From Lacticaseibacillus baoqingensis (lineage in GTDB: Bacteria; Bacillota; Bacilli; Lactobacillales; Lactobacillaceae), in assembly GCF_003946165.1 (NCBI RefSeq), contig NZ_RHOI01000003.1, positions 62,001 to 126,000 on the forward strand: DNA of 64,000 nucleotides. The letters are read 5' to 3'. The position numbers and the translations under genes were made by a program. This document shows positions 31,138 through 39,798 of this stretch, piece by piece (position 1 is the stretch's first letter; every line of letters begins with the position of its first letter). The notes below the pieces were generated by a model, which worked only from the letters and a program-made list of their open reading frames with translations, made no database searches and was not told the DNA's origin.

Positions 31138-31191
31138 AAACAGCCGCCTTAGCGATCCTCACACCACGAGGACCCCTAAGGCGGCTGTTTT
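31138..31191. terminator. Terminator after the zinc-finger gene
   Basis: AAACAGCCGCCTTAG...CTAAGGCGGCTGTTTT; works for the minus-strand gene and from the left. Confidence 0.85.
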
Positions 31192-31200
31192 CACCTATCA

Positions 31201-31503
31201 TCATGCTTTAAAGTAGCGATCATAATGGATCTGACAATTAGGATTAAACGCATGGCCGCATTGCGGACATTGGCCTTTCGTATACTCAGCAAAGGTTAAC
31301 TTTGCCTGACAGTTGCCGCACAACACCGCCAGTGAATCCTTTGGGCTAGGTGCAAAAAGATGATCGCACAACGCGTCATGGCACTGGTAACACGCATAAT
31401 AGTCGCCACAATCAGCACAGCGCAATGCCGCGATATCATTGTCAGTATGGTAATGGCGACAGCGGCCTGCCGCATCGCAATCAAGTCCGTGGATCAACGT
31501 CAA
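31201..31503 (-). CDS. CHY zinc-finger protein
   Basis: 100 residues with a TTG start at 31503 (GAGGTGGTTAAAG-TTG), inside the end of birA, so translation is coupled. Pattern of zf-CHY: GRCRHYHTDND, ALRCADCGDYYACYQCHDALCDH, VLCGNCQAKL, GQCPQCGHAFNPNCQIHYDRYF, about a dozen Cys/His ligands. The bacterial family members bind zinc but their role is not established. Cotranscribed with birA. Confidence 0.88.
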   Translation of the reverse strand: MTLIHGLDCDAAGRCRHYHTDNDIAALRCADCGDYYACYQCHDALCDHLFAPSPKDSLAVLCGNCQAKLTFAEYTKGQCPQCGHAFNPNCQIHYDRYFKA

Positions 31504-32452
31504 CTTTAACCACCTCGCCGCTCATATAAGTCGTGTTCCCTGCCGCCGTTTGCAACACCAGCCCGCCATTGGCCGCAATCGCTTGCGCCACCCCGGTGAT
31601 GCGCCGGTCGCCTAATGCCAAAGTGACGGTGTGGCCTAACACCGTTGAAGCTTGTCGGTATGCCGGCAAAAAATCTCCAGTCGCAACGGTTTGATACATC
31701 GCTAAGATCGCCGTCAACAACTCTGCGGCTAAGCGATTGCGATCGACAGGCGCCGTGGTGATGCTGCCGGCAATCGCTTCGATAGCCGGCGGAAATTTGG
31801 CCGTGTTCAAGTTCAACCCGATGCCGACGACAAATGCGGCACTAGTTGCAGATTCGACTTCCAACACCGCTTCAGTGATGATCCCACCGACTTTTTTGGC
31901 GCCGAGCATGATGTCATTGACCCACTTCAACCCAAAATCCGCTTGGGGAAACCAGCGCTGCAACACGCCTAAGCAAGCCGTTGCCACGCCAGTCGTGACT
32001 AAACCGACTTGGGTCAGATCCGGCAAGGTATTGGGCAACACGACGCTAAAATACAACCCTGTCTCTGCGGGCGAATAATACACCCGCCCGCGCCGGCCAT
32101 AGCCATTGGTTTGCTCCCCGGCAAAAAATGCCGCAGGCGCCACCGCTGCTTGGGTGGCAAGCCAAGTTTTAGCTTGGCCTTGCGTGGATTCAACGCTGGG
32201 GCGACAAGCGATCGCCGCCGCATCATGCGCATAATACGCGATCACGTCGGCATCCAATTGGTCGCAGCCGAGATAGCGATAACCTTGACTCTTGCGCGAA
32301 TCGATCGCATGTCCTGCTTTGCGCAAGGCAGTGATCGCTTTCCACACCGATTCGCGCGAAAGCCCGAGTGCTTGAGCGATCGCATCACCGGATTGCCACT
32401 GTTGTCGTTGCGCTAACAAAGCGATCAACACGCGTTGTTTAGTCGTTTGCAT
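31481..32452 (-). CDS. birA: Biotin--[acetyl-CoA-carboxylase] ligase / biotin repressor
   Basis: 323 residues. N-terminal winged HTH (QQWQSGDAIAQALGLSRESVWKAITALRKAGHAI, residues 15-50) makes it the bifunctional, DNA-binding type. Ligase domain: GYGRRGRVYYSPAETGLYFSVVL near residue 114, the biotinyl-AMP loop; KWVNDIMLGAKKVGGII near residue 178; C-terminal SH3-like domain ending VKVDVDPRT. It biotinylates acetyl-CoA carboxylase and represses biotin uptake genes. bioY starts just upstream, and a BirA-type operator overlaps the bioY promoter. Confidence 0.95.
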   Translation of the reverse strand: MQTTKQRVLIALLAQRQQWQSGDAIAQALGLSRESVWKAITALRKAGHAIDSRKSQGYRYLGCDQLDADVIAYYAHDAAAIACRPSVESTQGQAKTWLATQAAVAPAAFFAGEQTNGYGRRGRVYYSPAETGLYFSVVLPNTLPDLTQVGLVTTGVATACLGVLQRWFPQADFGLKWVNDIMLGAKKVGGIITEAVLEVESATSAAFVVGIGLNLNTAKFPPAIEAIAGSITTAPVDRNRLAAELLTAILAMYQTVATGDFLPAYRQASTVLGHTVTLALGDRRITGVAQAIAANGGLVLQTAAGNTTYMSGEVVKVDVDPRT

Positions 32453-32470
32453 CCTTGGCCTCCTTTTGCT

Positions 32471-33016
32471 TTAATGTAACACCTGCCGCAAGCGGCGCGC
32501 AATCGTCACCGCCAACGCGACTTTTAACAAGTCCCCAGGAATAAAGGCTAAATTGGACAGCAATGCGGCGGTAAGCGGCATATGGGCTTGGCCTGCCAAA
32601 AAAATCGCCCCGATCACATCCACCACCACGACCATGCTGACAGCCGCAACGCTAAACTCTACCCACCAAGCACGCTTAGGCGCTCGGCTGACGGTCAGCA
32701 GCCAGCCATTCAGCGCCGGGGCGATCAACCAGCCGATCAAATAGCCGCCGGTCGGCCCCACGAAGCTCGCTGCCCCGCCGCGACCGCCGGAAAGCAGCGG
32801 CAGCCCCAACGCCACCAGCAACAAAAACACCAGTACCGCCAGCGTCCCATACCGCGGCGGCAACAACTCCCCGGCTAACATCACCCCTAAGTTTTGCAGC
32901 ACGATCGCCACAGGGATGATCCCCAAAGGAATCCCTGGAAACAATCCGAAAATAATCAGCAACGCGCAGATCATCGCCGCTTGGATCAATTCTTTTAACG
33001 CCCGTTTGTTACCCAT
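32471..33016 (-). CDS. bioY: Biotin transporter BioY (ECF S-component)
   Basis: 181 residues from the ATG at 33016 (MGNKRALKELIQ, after GAAAGGGTGACAGTC). Six membrane helices. Family features: IPLGIIPVAIVLQNLGVMLAGELLPPRYGTLAV near residue 30-60 and SFVGPTGGYLIGWLIAP near residue 85. Binds biotin in the membrane and associates with the ECF module encoded elsewhere. Operon bioY-birA-CHY, repressed by BirA according to the dyad in its promoter. Confidence 0.95.
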   Translation of the reverse strand: MGNKRALKELIQAAMICALLIIFGLFPGIPLGIIPVAIVLQNLGVMLAGELLPPRYGTLAVLVFLLLVALGLPLLSGGRGGAASFVGPTGGYLIGWLIAPALNGWLLTVSRAPKRAWWVEFSVAAVSMVVVVDVIGAIFLAGQAHMPLTAALLSNLAFIPGDLLKVALAVTIARRLRQVLH

Positions 33017-33047
33017 GACTGTCACCCTTTCACTTAAAAACAAAGTC

Positions 33048-33090
33048 ATTATATCCGCTTGTAACCCATCGGTCAACAGTGGGGTTACTA
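33048..33090 (-). promoter_or_regulatory. bioY promoter with overlapping BirA operator
   Basis: On the minus strand TTGACC (33071-33076), 17 bp, TATAAT (33048-33053). The dyad TTGTAACC (33059-33066), 16 bp, GGTTACTA (33083-33090) straddles the -35 and spacer. Half-site type and spacing fit Firmicutes BirA sites. Confidence 0.78.
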
Positions 33091-33145
33091 TTACTGCTTC
33101 ACTTCTGTTGCCGGCTTAGCTACAATCAGTCATGGAGGTGTCGCC

Positions 33146-33442
33146 ATGCGGGTATTAGATCTCTTACAGCTGCTTCATGACTACGACAAAAATACCCCCG
33201 TCCGCGTTCGCGTTGGGGGGCAGCCAGTGAATATTGGACAATTTGAGCGGCGGATCTGGCGCGAACAGCCGCAATTGATCTTTCAGCCGCGCGCCAGCGG
33301 CAAGGCATTAAAATGCTGGGAATTGATGGTTTTGATCGATAAACATGACTGGCGGCAGCATTTTGTCTATGTGCAAGAAGCCGCGGACGTGCGGCCGCTG
33401 TTTGGCTTGCAAGCACAGCCCAGCGGATTAGTCCTGAATTGA
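33146..33442 (+). CDS. Hypothetical protein divergent from bioY
   Basis: 98 residues, MRVLDLLQLLHDYDKNTPVRVRVGGQPVNIGQFERRIW...; the ribosome binding site ATGGAGGTGTCGCC is strong. A TACAAT -10 with TTCACT 17 bp before it lies 20 bp upstream. The opening (LLQLLHDYDKNTPVRV) recalls small proteins in Lactobacillaceae without assigned function. Converges on the flavodoxin-like gene with no space between stops. Confidence 0.72.
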   Translation: MRVLDLLQLLHDYDKNTPVRVRVGGQPVNIGQFERRIWREQPQLIFQPRASGKALKCWELMVLIDKHDWRQHFVYVQEAADVRPLFGLQAQPSGLVLN

Positions 33443-33934
33443 TCACCAGCCGCTAGTGGGCTCTTGGCGCACCACGGCTTCTAACAATGGGCGCACGGCT
33501 TGCGTGCCGATCACACATTGTGCCCGCTCCGGCTTCACGCCGCGGACCTTCATGCCGACACGCATGCGCAACGGGGGCTTGACGCGCGCCACATGGCCAT
33601 GAAAGTAAAAAAATTGCGGCGGCGTGGTGCATTCGCCAAAATTCTGCTTGCGCAACCGTTGTTGGCTGTCCCCGTCCAGTTGCGCGATCCCGGTCCCAAA
33701 CACAAACAAAGGGATGGGCAAAGCCGCTTGATATTGATGGTAAAATTGGCGAAAGCCGGTGATGCGCTGCCCAATGACATGGCCGCCATAAATCACCAAA
33801 TTATTTTTCGCCAAGTCTTCTGTGGTGATGAACTTCGTATCCAGCACTTCACAGTGCAGGCTTTTAGCGATCCACAAGGCGTATTGTTGGGTAAACCCAG
33901 TTTGTGAGGTATAAACGACGACGATTTTAGCCAT
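33443..33934 (-). CDS. Flavodoxin-like domain protein
   Basis: 163 residues. FMN phosphate-loop VVYTSQTGFTQQYALWIA at residues 6-23, NNLVIYGGHVIGQRITGF near residue 45, VFGTGIAQLDGD near residue 80, all in the order of flavodoxin-domain proteins related to HemG/menaquinone-dependent protoporphyrinogen oxidase (Flavodoxin_5). Probably an FMN-dependent redox protein of unknown partner. Monocistronic. Confidence 0.82.
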   Translation of the reverse strand: MAKIVVVYTSQTGFTQQYALWIAKSLHCEVLDTKFITTEDLAKNNLVIYGGHVIGQRITGFRQFYHQYQAALPIPLFVFGTGIAQLDGDSQQRLRKQNFGECTTPPQFFYFHGHVARVKPPLRMRVGMKVRGVKPERAQCVIGTQAVRPLLEAVVRQEPTSGW

Positions 33935-34036
33935 AACTGTGCCTCCCTTACCTCTTTATTGTAACAATTCGGTTGTACGCGACTCAACGATAACGCCTAT
34001 GCTACACTTAAGACAGCAAAAAGGAGGGCTTAGTTT

Positions 34037-34528
34037 ATGGAAATCACACGTCATGGTACCCCGCAACAAACCAACGGCAATCCGCCTGCACTTGAGGCAG
34101 CCTTGCCTGCATTCACCGTGTTCACTGCCGACAACCAGACTTTTGACCCGCACGCATTCGCCGGCCGCTACAACTTGATCAGTGTGGTGCCAGACATCAA
34201 CACCCGCGTATGCAGCATTTCGACCAAGCAATTCAACCAGTCGATGGAAAACTTTACGGATGTCGGCTTTTACACGATCTCAACTAATACGATCCAGCAA
34301 CAACAAAACTGGTGTGCAGCAGAAGGCGTCGACCGCATTCAATTACTGGCTGATCCTGATGGCAGCTTCGGTAAAGCCATGGGCTTGTACGTTGCCGAAA
34401 ACAACACCAACGCGCGCAGCGTTTGGATCATTGACCCAACCGGCAAGATCAGTTATCGCGAATTGATCCTAGAACAAACAGATGAACCCAACTATGCAGC
34501 AGCCTTAGCGTTTCTTAAGGCGCATTAA
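34037..34528 (+). CDS. tpx: Thiol peroxidase
   Basis: 163 residues, atypical 2-Cys peroxiredoxin. The peroxidatic Cys is in VVPDINTRVCSISTKQFNQ near residue 60; the resolving Cys is QNWCAAEGVDRIQLLAD near residue 94, the usual Tpx spacing. Reduces H2O2 and alkyl peroxides with thioredoxin. AAAAAGGAGGGCTTAGTTT precedes the ATG and TACACT about 30 bp upstream is a likely -10. Monocistronic with a strong terminator. Confidence 0.94.
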   Translation: MEITRHGTPQQTNGNPPALEAALPAFTVFTADNQTFDPHAFAGRYNLISVVPDINTRVCSISTKQFNQSMENFTDVGFYTISTNTIQQQQNWCAAEGVDRIQLLADPDGSFGKAMGLYVAENNTNARSVWIIDPTGKISYRELILEQTDEPNYAAALAFLKAH

Positions 34529-34531
34529 CAC

Positions 34532-34574
34532 CAAAATAGCAGGTCGCCCAAAAGGCTGACCTGCTATTTTAATG
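34532..34574. terminator. Bidirectional terminator between tpx and the AEC gene
   Basis: AAAATAGCAGGTC...GACCTGCTATTTTAA. Confidence 0.9.
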
Positions 34575-34587
34575 GCCCAAATGATGG

Positions 34588-35571
34588 TTAGAGACCTTGC
34601 ACCAATAACATGATGATCGGGACCACGATCGCAAATAAGACAGTCGACAAGGTCACCACGTTGGTCGCATATTCCACATCCCCATGGCCTTGGTTGGCCA
34701 AGATCGGCAAAACTGCTAATCCTGGCGCAGAAGCCTGGACGATCAGCGTCTGGGCTTCAGTCGTCGGAATCGAAAAGCCGGCGTGCATGCCGAACATGAT
34801 CAATACGGTAATCAATGCCGGTGCCAGCACAAAGCGGCCTAATAATGCGATCACCGTATCCCGATCGAACTTGATCGCACCAAATCCTGCTTTGGCTAAG
34901 ATGATCCCGATATAGATCAGCGATAATGGTGTCACCAAACTGCCCACATAATCCAGCGTGTTCACCGCAAAGCCCAGCCACTGGACATGCACAAATGGGA
35001 TGTTGAGCAACAAGAAGACTAACGCCACCAAAAAGCCAAGCAGCGGCGCTGGCAACAATTTCTTCCAGTTAAATGCCTTTTTCTCGCTGCTGCCAGCAAG
35101 CTTGGTCGGATCATCCCAACTCATCAAGAATGCGCCTAATGTCCAAGTCGAAACGGTGTTGACGACATAGTACATCAAGAAATAAGGGGTCGCTTGATCG
35201 CCAAACAATGCCAAGTTCAGCGGCAGCCCGATAAAGATCGTGTTGGCATTGACGAACATATTAATAAACGTTCCCCGACGCCCTGGCCGAACCTTGAACA
35301 ATTTCACGCAGATCAAGGCGATCAGATATCCTAAGATCACTGCCCCAAAACCGTAAACCAGCCCAGAACTCAAGCTGACTAGTTTCTTTAAAGTCAGTCG
35401 TTCCAATACTGAGATAAAAATCGACGCTGGTAACGCCACTTTCATCAATAATGTTGAAATGGTGCCGCCAAAAGCGTCATCAAACCAACCTTGCTTTTGT
35501 AATAGATAGCCCAAAGCGATGATCAAAACGATCGTCAAAATGCTTTGGACCGACGTGAATAATGCAGTCAC
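34588..35571 (-). CDS. AEC-family permease, malate module 1
   Basis: 327 residues, ten predicted membrane helices in the auxin-efflux-carrier fold. Lies 129 bp downstream of malolactic enzyme copy 1 and is very similar (most residues identical) to the product of 39799-40782. In lactic acid bacteria an AEC protein beside mleS (MleP) imports malate and/or exchanges it for lactate, so that role is inferred. Starts ATG-ACT-GCA after a GGGGGAAACAACACGTG leader. The module order mleS-permease is on the minus strand. Confidence 0.85.
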   Translation of the reverse strand: MTALFTSVQSILTIVLIIALGYLLQKQGWFDDAFGGTISTLLMKVALPASIFISVLERLTLKKLVSLSSGLVYGFGAVILGYLIALICVKLFKVRPGRRGTFINMFVNANTIFIGLPLNLALFGDQATPYFLMYYVVNTVSTWTLGAFLMSWDDPTKLAGSSEKKAFNWKKLLPAPLLGFLVALVFLLLNIPFVHVQWLGFAVNTLDYVGSLVTPLSLIYIGIILAKAGFGAIKFDRDTVIALLGRFVLAPALITVLIMFGMHAGFSIPTTEAQTLIVQASAPGLAVLPILANQGHGDVEYATNVVTLSTVLFAIVVPIIMLLVQGL

Positions 35572-35667
35572 GTGTTGTTTCCCCCTTTTCGGTGCGCACT
35601 AAACTCAAGTGGCACATGCGTTTAGCGGTGTGGTGTCGGCGAGTGGTGCTTCGCGCTAGTCTAGGCG

Positions 35668-35692
35668 CTTAGTGCGGCTTGTTCCGCTCTGG
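35668..35692. repeat. GC-rich intergenic repeat, short copy C
   Basis: CTTAGTGCGGCTTGTTCCGC plus TCTGG is the reverse complement, with three mismatches, of the short unit in copy A (30896-30920). It lies between mleS1 and its permease gene, where copy 2 of the module has only 36 bp. Confidence 0.6.
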
Positions 35693-35700
35693 TGTTTTGG

Positions 35701-37356
35701 TTATTTGATCACTTCAATATCCAGATCTTGATATTCCGGCTGCCATTGGGTGGCGGCGACGGCTGCAGCGACGTCTTGGATGGGTTCTTGGTTGAGACCG
35801 TCAGTGACCGCTTGGTTGGCGACGGCCAAGGCGACGGTTTTGGAAAATGCATCTAACTTGGTCACTGGCGGCAAGACGGCTGCACCTGGTTGTTCAGGAT
35901 CGACGATGCCGCCTAACGAGTGCGCCGCAGCGGAGATCATGTCATCCGTCAATAACTTGCTGGCCACCGCGATGGTGCCTAAGCCTAGGCCGGGATAAAC
36001 CAAAGCGTTGTTGGCTTGCCCGATTTCATATGTCACCCCATTGTATGCCACTGGCGCTGCCGGGATCCCGGTGGCCACTAAAGCGCGCCCGTCGGTCCAG
36101 CGGATCAAGTCATCAGCGGTGGCTTCCGCCAGCTTGGTGGGGTTGGACAATGGGAAAATGATCGGCCGTGGGGTATTTTCGGCCATTTCCTTGATAATAC
36201 TTTCCGTGAATGTCCCCGGCTGCGTCGAGGTGCCGACTAAGACTGTCGGGTGCACGGCTTTGACCGCTGCTTCAAGTGTGGTCAGCTCATCGGCATTGGC
36301 AAATTCACTGCGATCACGGGCGAATTCGCGCTGCGCCGGCGTTAAGGTTGGATCATCGGCAAATAATAACCCTTGTTTATCAACCAGGTAAAAATGCTGC
36401 TTGGCCTCTGCTGGGGCCATGCCTTGTTGCAAGAATTCTTCATAGACCCGCGCTGCGATCCCAGCACCCGCTGTGCCTGCACCAAAGGACATGTAGACTT
36501 GATCGGTCATTTTTTGCTTGGAAATATTCAACGCCCCTAACATCCCGGCCAGCACGATGATGCCGGTACCTTGGATGTCATCGTTGAACGTGGTGATTTC
36601 GTTTTTGTACTGGTCTAAAATATCGGCGGCATTGGCGCGGCCAAAGTCTTCAAAATGCAGGTATAACTTCGGAAACAGCCGCTGTGCCGTGGCGACGAAC
36701 TGGTCGACAAAAGCATGATACGCGTCACCATACACCCGCTTGTGGCGGTTGCCTAGGTACAAGTCATCCGCCAACAATTCTTGGTTATTGGTCCCTGCAT
36801 CTAACACGACCGGCAACACTTGAGAAGGGTCAATGCCGGCAGCGGCGGTGTACACCATCAGCTTGCCGACTGCGATGTCGACACCTTGTGTGCCCCAATC
36901 GCCGATGCCTAAGATCCCTTCCGCGTCTGACACGACGATCAAGCGGATATCGCGGCCGTTGGCGGAATGGCGCAAGGCCGATTCAATGTCTGCTTGCGCA
37001 TCGATCGATAAATAGGTCGCATTTTGCGGTTCCATGAATAAGGCCGAGTAATTCTCGATCGTGTCGGCGATCGTCGGATCATAAACCACCGGCATGAATT
37101 CGGCGATGTGTTGGGAGAACAGCTTGTAGTACAACACATGGTTGGTGTTGAACAGCTGCATCAAAAACAAGCGTTGTTCCAACATATCCGCTTTGCTTTG
37201 AAATTGCGCATAAGCTTGGCGTACTTGTTGGTCTAAAGTTTGGATCGCACTTGGCAGCAAGCCGTTCAACCCATAAGCGTCTCGTTCAGCTTGGGTAAAC
37301 GCTGTGCCTTTGTTCAAAAATGGATCGTGTAATAGTTGTTGTGGTGTATATGGCAT
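35701..37356 (-). CDS. mleS: Malolactic enzyme, copy 1
   Basis: Decarboxylates L-malate to L-lactate and CO2 with NAD+ and Mn2+ as cofactors, raising pH and, with a malate/lactate antiporter, conserving energy. 551 residues, the malolactic/NAD-malic enzyme length. Features: [16 protein letters not shown] near residue 90 (malic domain), [15 protein letters not shown] near residue 155, [15 protein letters not shown] near residue 233 and [21 protein letters not shown] near residue 257 (metal site), NAD-binding [12 protein letters not shown] near residue 292, [14 protein letters not shown] near residue 400. The ATG follows GATCAGGAGGAAAAATT. Divergent from mleR. A malic enzyme is the main alternative; context favours malolactic. 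Confidence 0.88.
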   Translation of the reverse strand: MPYTPQQLLHDPFLNKGTAFTQAERDAYGLNGLLPSAIQTLDQQVRQAYAQFQSKADMLEQRLFLMQLFNTNHVLYYKLFSQHIAEFMPVVYDPTIADTIENYSALFMEPQNATYLSIDAQADIESALRHSANGRDIRLIVVSDAEGILGIGDWGTQGVDIAVGKLMVYTAAAGIDPSQVLPVVLDAGTNNQELLADDLYLGNRHKRVYGDAYHAFVDQFVATAQRLFPKLYLHFEDFGRANAADILDQYKNEITTFNDDIQGTGIIVLAGMLGALNISKQKMTDQVYMSFGAGTAGAGIAARVYEEFLQQGMAPAEAKQHFYLVDKQGLLFADDPTLTPAQREFARDRSEFANADELTTLEAAVKAVHPTVLVGTSTQPGTFTESIIKEMAENTPRPIIFPLSNPTKLAEATADDLIRWTDGRALVATGIPAAPVAYNGVTYEIGQANNALVYPGLGLGTIAVASKLLTDDMISAAAHSLGGIVDPEQPGAAVLPPVTKLDAFSKTVALAVANQAVTDGLNQEPIQDVAAAVAATQWQPEYQDLDIEVIK

Positions 37357-37387
37357 AATTTTTCCTCCTGATCAATGACAAGGACCA

Positions 37388-37417
37388 GCATAACCGGCGA
37401 GAAAAACTATAGTCAAA
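37388..37417 (-). promoter_or_regulatory. mleS1 promoter
   Basis: TTGACT, 18 bp, TATGCT on the minus strand in the mleS1-mleR divergent interval. The palindrome ACTATAGT overlaps the -35 and is a candidate LysR-type contact site. Confidence 0.5.
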
Positions 37418-37467
37418 CGCGGCGGTTGTGATAAAATCCATTTATATGACGCGACAGGAGGCGGCTC

Positions 37468-38337
37468 ATGAACACGCGTGACCTAGAATATTTCGAAGCG
37501 CTCGTCAAAATAAAAAATTTTTCGCAAGTGGCCGCCGACTTTGGCGTCACGCAACCCACGATCACCATGGCGTTAAAACGCCTGGAAAGCCACTTCGGCA
37601 TTCAATTGATCGATCGCGACCAAAGCCATGGCCAATTGACCATTACCCCTGCAGGCGAGCAATTATTTACGCGCGTGCAAGTGATCAATGCCCAGCTGGC
37701 TTTGGCCCAAAAAGAATTAGCAGCTACCCGCCACCCGCAGATCCGCTTTGGGCTGCCGCCGATCATTGGCAGCTTTTATTTCCCGACGTTAGCGCCGCGC
37801 TTGGTGGCAGCGGACTTGATGACGCGCTTAGACACCCATGAAGACGGCAGCGCCAACTTGCTTACAGCGTTGCGCGCCGGCCATTTGGACGTGGCGCTGC
37901 TAGGAGCGATCAATGCGTTGCAAGCACCTGACTTAGACGTGCGCCAAGTGACCACCGCGCCATTTACTTTAGTGATGCCGACTGATCATCCGCTGGCCAA
38001 GCGCTCTCAAGTGGATTTTGCCGAATTGGCCACGGAACCGTTTGTCAGTTTGTCAGAAGGCTTCGTACATACCAAGGCATTGGCTTGGTTCGTCACCGCT
38101 ACCGGGATCCAACCCAGCATTGTATACCGCACTCCGGATGTCACGTTATTAAAACAGATGATCCACGCACGCGTCGGCATCGGCTTGCTGGCCCAAATGG
38201 CGGTCACAGCAAACGACCATTTGGCGACTGTGGCTTTGACCAACGCCGGCCAGCCGCATTTTTCCATCTCAGTGGTCACCCGCCGCGGGCAAGTCTTCAC
38301 GCCGGCGATGCAACAACTATTAACCTTATTGAATTAG
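37468..38337 (+). CDS. mleR: LysR-family regulator (MleR-like)
   Basis: 289 residues. N-terminal winged HTH (NTRDLEYFEALVKIKNFSQVAADFGVTQPTITMALKRLESHFGIQLIDRD), then a periplasmic-binding-like effector domain (RFGLPPIIGSFYFPTLAP..., DVALLGAIN, PTDHPLAKRSQVDFAEL). Divergent from malolactic enzyme copy 1 and directly followed by fumC (9 bp), a classic LysR arrangement. MleR activates malolactic genes with malate in other lactic acid bacteria; assignment here is by context. Ribosome binding site CAGGAGGCGGCTC. Confidence 0.87.
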   Translation: MNTRDLEYFEALVKIKNFSQVAADFGVTQPTITMALKRLESHFGIQLIDRDQSHGQLTITPAGEQLFTRVQVINAQLALAQKELAATRHPQIRFGLPPIIGSFYFPTLAPRLVAADLMTRLDTHEDGSANLLTALRAGHLDVALLGAINALQAPDLDVRQVTTAPFTLVMPTDHPLAKRSQVDFAELATEPFVSLSEGFVHTKALAWFVTATGIQPSIVYRTPDVTLLKQMIHARVGIGLLAQMAVTANDHLATVALTNAGQPHFSISVVTRRGQVFTPAMQQLLTLLN

Positions 38338-38346
38338 GAGGCACTA

Positions 38347-39717
38347 ATGCGTATCGAAAATGATTCTCTTGGCCCCGTCGAGCTCCCGGATGATGTCTGG
38401 TGGGGGCCGCAAACTGAACGCTCGCGGCACAACTTCGCCACCGGTCCCCAAATGCCCATTGCGGTGATCCGGGCGCTGATCACGATCAAACAAGCGGCGG
38501 CCAAAGTCAACGGCACCACCGGCGCCATCCAGGCCCCAGTGGCTGACGCCATTCAAGCAGCGGCGCAGGAATTGCTGGGGTTGGATGACGCAGCGTTAAT
38601 GGCTCATTTTCCTTTGCGCGTCTACCAAACCGGCAGCGGCACGCAAACCAATATGAACGTCAATGAAGTGCTCGCCCATCGCGCCAGCGATCAACTTGGC
38701 CGCCGGGTGCTGCCTAACGACCACGTCAATTGCGGCCAAAGCTCGAATGACACCTTCCCCACGGCGATGCACATGGCCGCTTACCCAGCGATCAGCCAAG
38801 TGCTCACCAGCTTGAATTCCTTGATTGATCATCTTGAAGCCAAGCAGATCCAATATTGGCATACGGTCAAACTTGGCCGCACCCACTTGCAAGATGCCAC
38901 CCCGTTGACCTTTGGCCAAGAGGTTTCCGGCTGGGTGGCGACTTTGCAACAAGATGTGGCAACCTTAACACAATTACAACCGCAATTGTTGGCTTTGCCT
39001 TTAGGCGGCACGGCCGTCGGCACCGGTTTGAATACGACGCCGCAAGCCACCCAAGCCATGATCGATGCGATCGCGCAATTGACCCAGCTGCCTTTTAACG
39101 AAATGCCCAATAAGTTCCACGGACTGGCAGCTCACAGCGAGTTGACCAGCAACCATGCGGCGTTAAAGACCCTGGCTGCTGACTTGTTGAAAATCGCCAA
39201 TGACATTCGCTTTCTCGCCTCTGGCCCGCGCGGCGGCTATGGCGAATTGACGATCCCTGCCAATGAACCCGGCAGCTCGATCATGCCTGGCAAGGTCAAT
39301 CCGACCCAAGCAGAAGCTCTCACCATGATCGCCACACGCGTGATGGGCAATGATGTCACTATTGGCATCGCTGACTCGCAAGGCAATTTTGAAATGAATG
39401 TTTACAAACCGGTGATCATCGCCACCTTCTTGGCGTCTGCTGAGTTGTTGGCTGGCGGCATCAGCCAATTCGATCGGCTCTTGGTTCAAGGCCTCACCGC
39501 CAACGAAGTTCGCATGCGCCAGCTGGTCGATCACAGCTTGATGTTAGTCACCGCCTTATCGCCACATATCGGTTATGCGGCCAGTGCCAAGATCGCCCAA
39601 ACCGCGCAAAAAACCGGCTGTTCACTTAAAGAAGCGGCTTTGGCCACCGGCAAGATCACGGCGGCGCAATATGCTGCATGGGTCGACCCGTTGAAGTTGA
39701 CCAACAGCGGCCGCTAA
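38347..39717 (+). CDS. fumC: Class II fumarate hydratase
   Basis: 456 residues, interconverts fumarate and malate. Signature GSSIMPGKVNPTQAEAL near residue 310; SGTQTNMNVNEVLAHRA near residue 96; GQSSNDTFPTAMH near residue 130; KLGRTHLQDATPLTFGQE near residue 178. The ribosome binding site TAGGAGGCACTA overlaps the end of mleR, so the two form one transcript. It links fumarate to the surrounding malolactic genes and permits fumarate-derived malate to be decarboxylated. Confidence 0.95.
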   Translation: MRIENDSLGPVELPDDVWWGPQTERSRHNFATGPQMPIAVIRALITIKQAAAKVNGTTGAIQAPVADAIQAAAQELLGLDDAALMAHFPLRVYQTGSGTQTNMNVNEVLAHRASDQLGRRVLPNDHVNCGQSSNDTFPTAMHMAAYPAISQVLTSLNSLIDHLEAKQIQYWHTVKLGRTHLQDATPLTFGQEVSGWVATLQQDVATLTQLQPQLLALPLGGTAVGTGLNTTPQATQAMIDAIAQLTQLPFNEMPNKFHGLAAHSELTSNHAALKTLAADLLKIANDIRFLASGPRGGYGELTIPANEPGSSIMPGKVNPTQAEALTMIATRVMGNDVTIGIADSQGNFEMNVYKPVIIATFLASAELLAGGISQFDRLLVQGLTANEVRMRQLVDHSLMLVTALSPHIGYAASAKIAQTAQKTGCSLKEAALATGKITAAQYAAWVDPLKLTNSGR

Positions 39718-39720
39718 CGC

Positions 39721-39768
39721 AAAAAGACCCTCAAAACCAGTGCTCAGCACTGCTTTGAGGGTCTTTTT
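39721..39768. terminator. Bidirectional terminator after fumC
   Basis: AAAAAGACCCTCAAA...TTTGAGGGTCTTTTT. Confidence 0.92.
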
Positions 39769-39798
39769 AACGTTCTGGCTGTTCAGGATCCGTGACGC

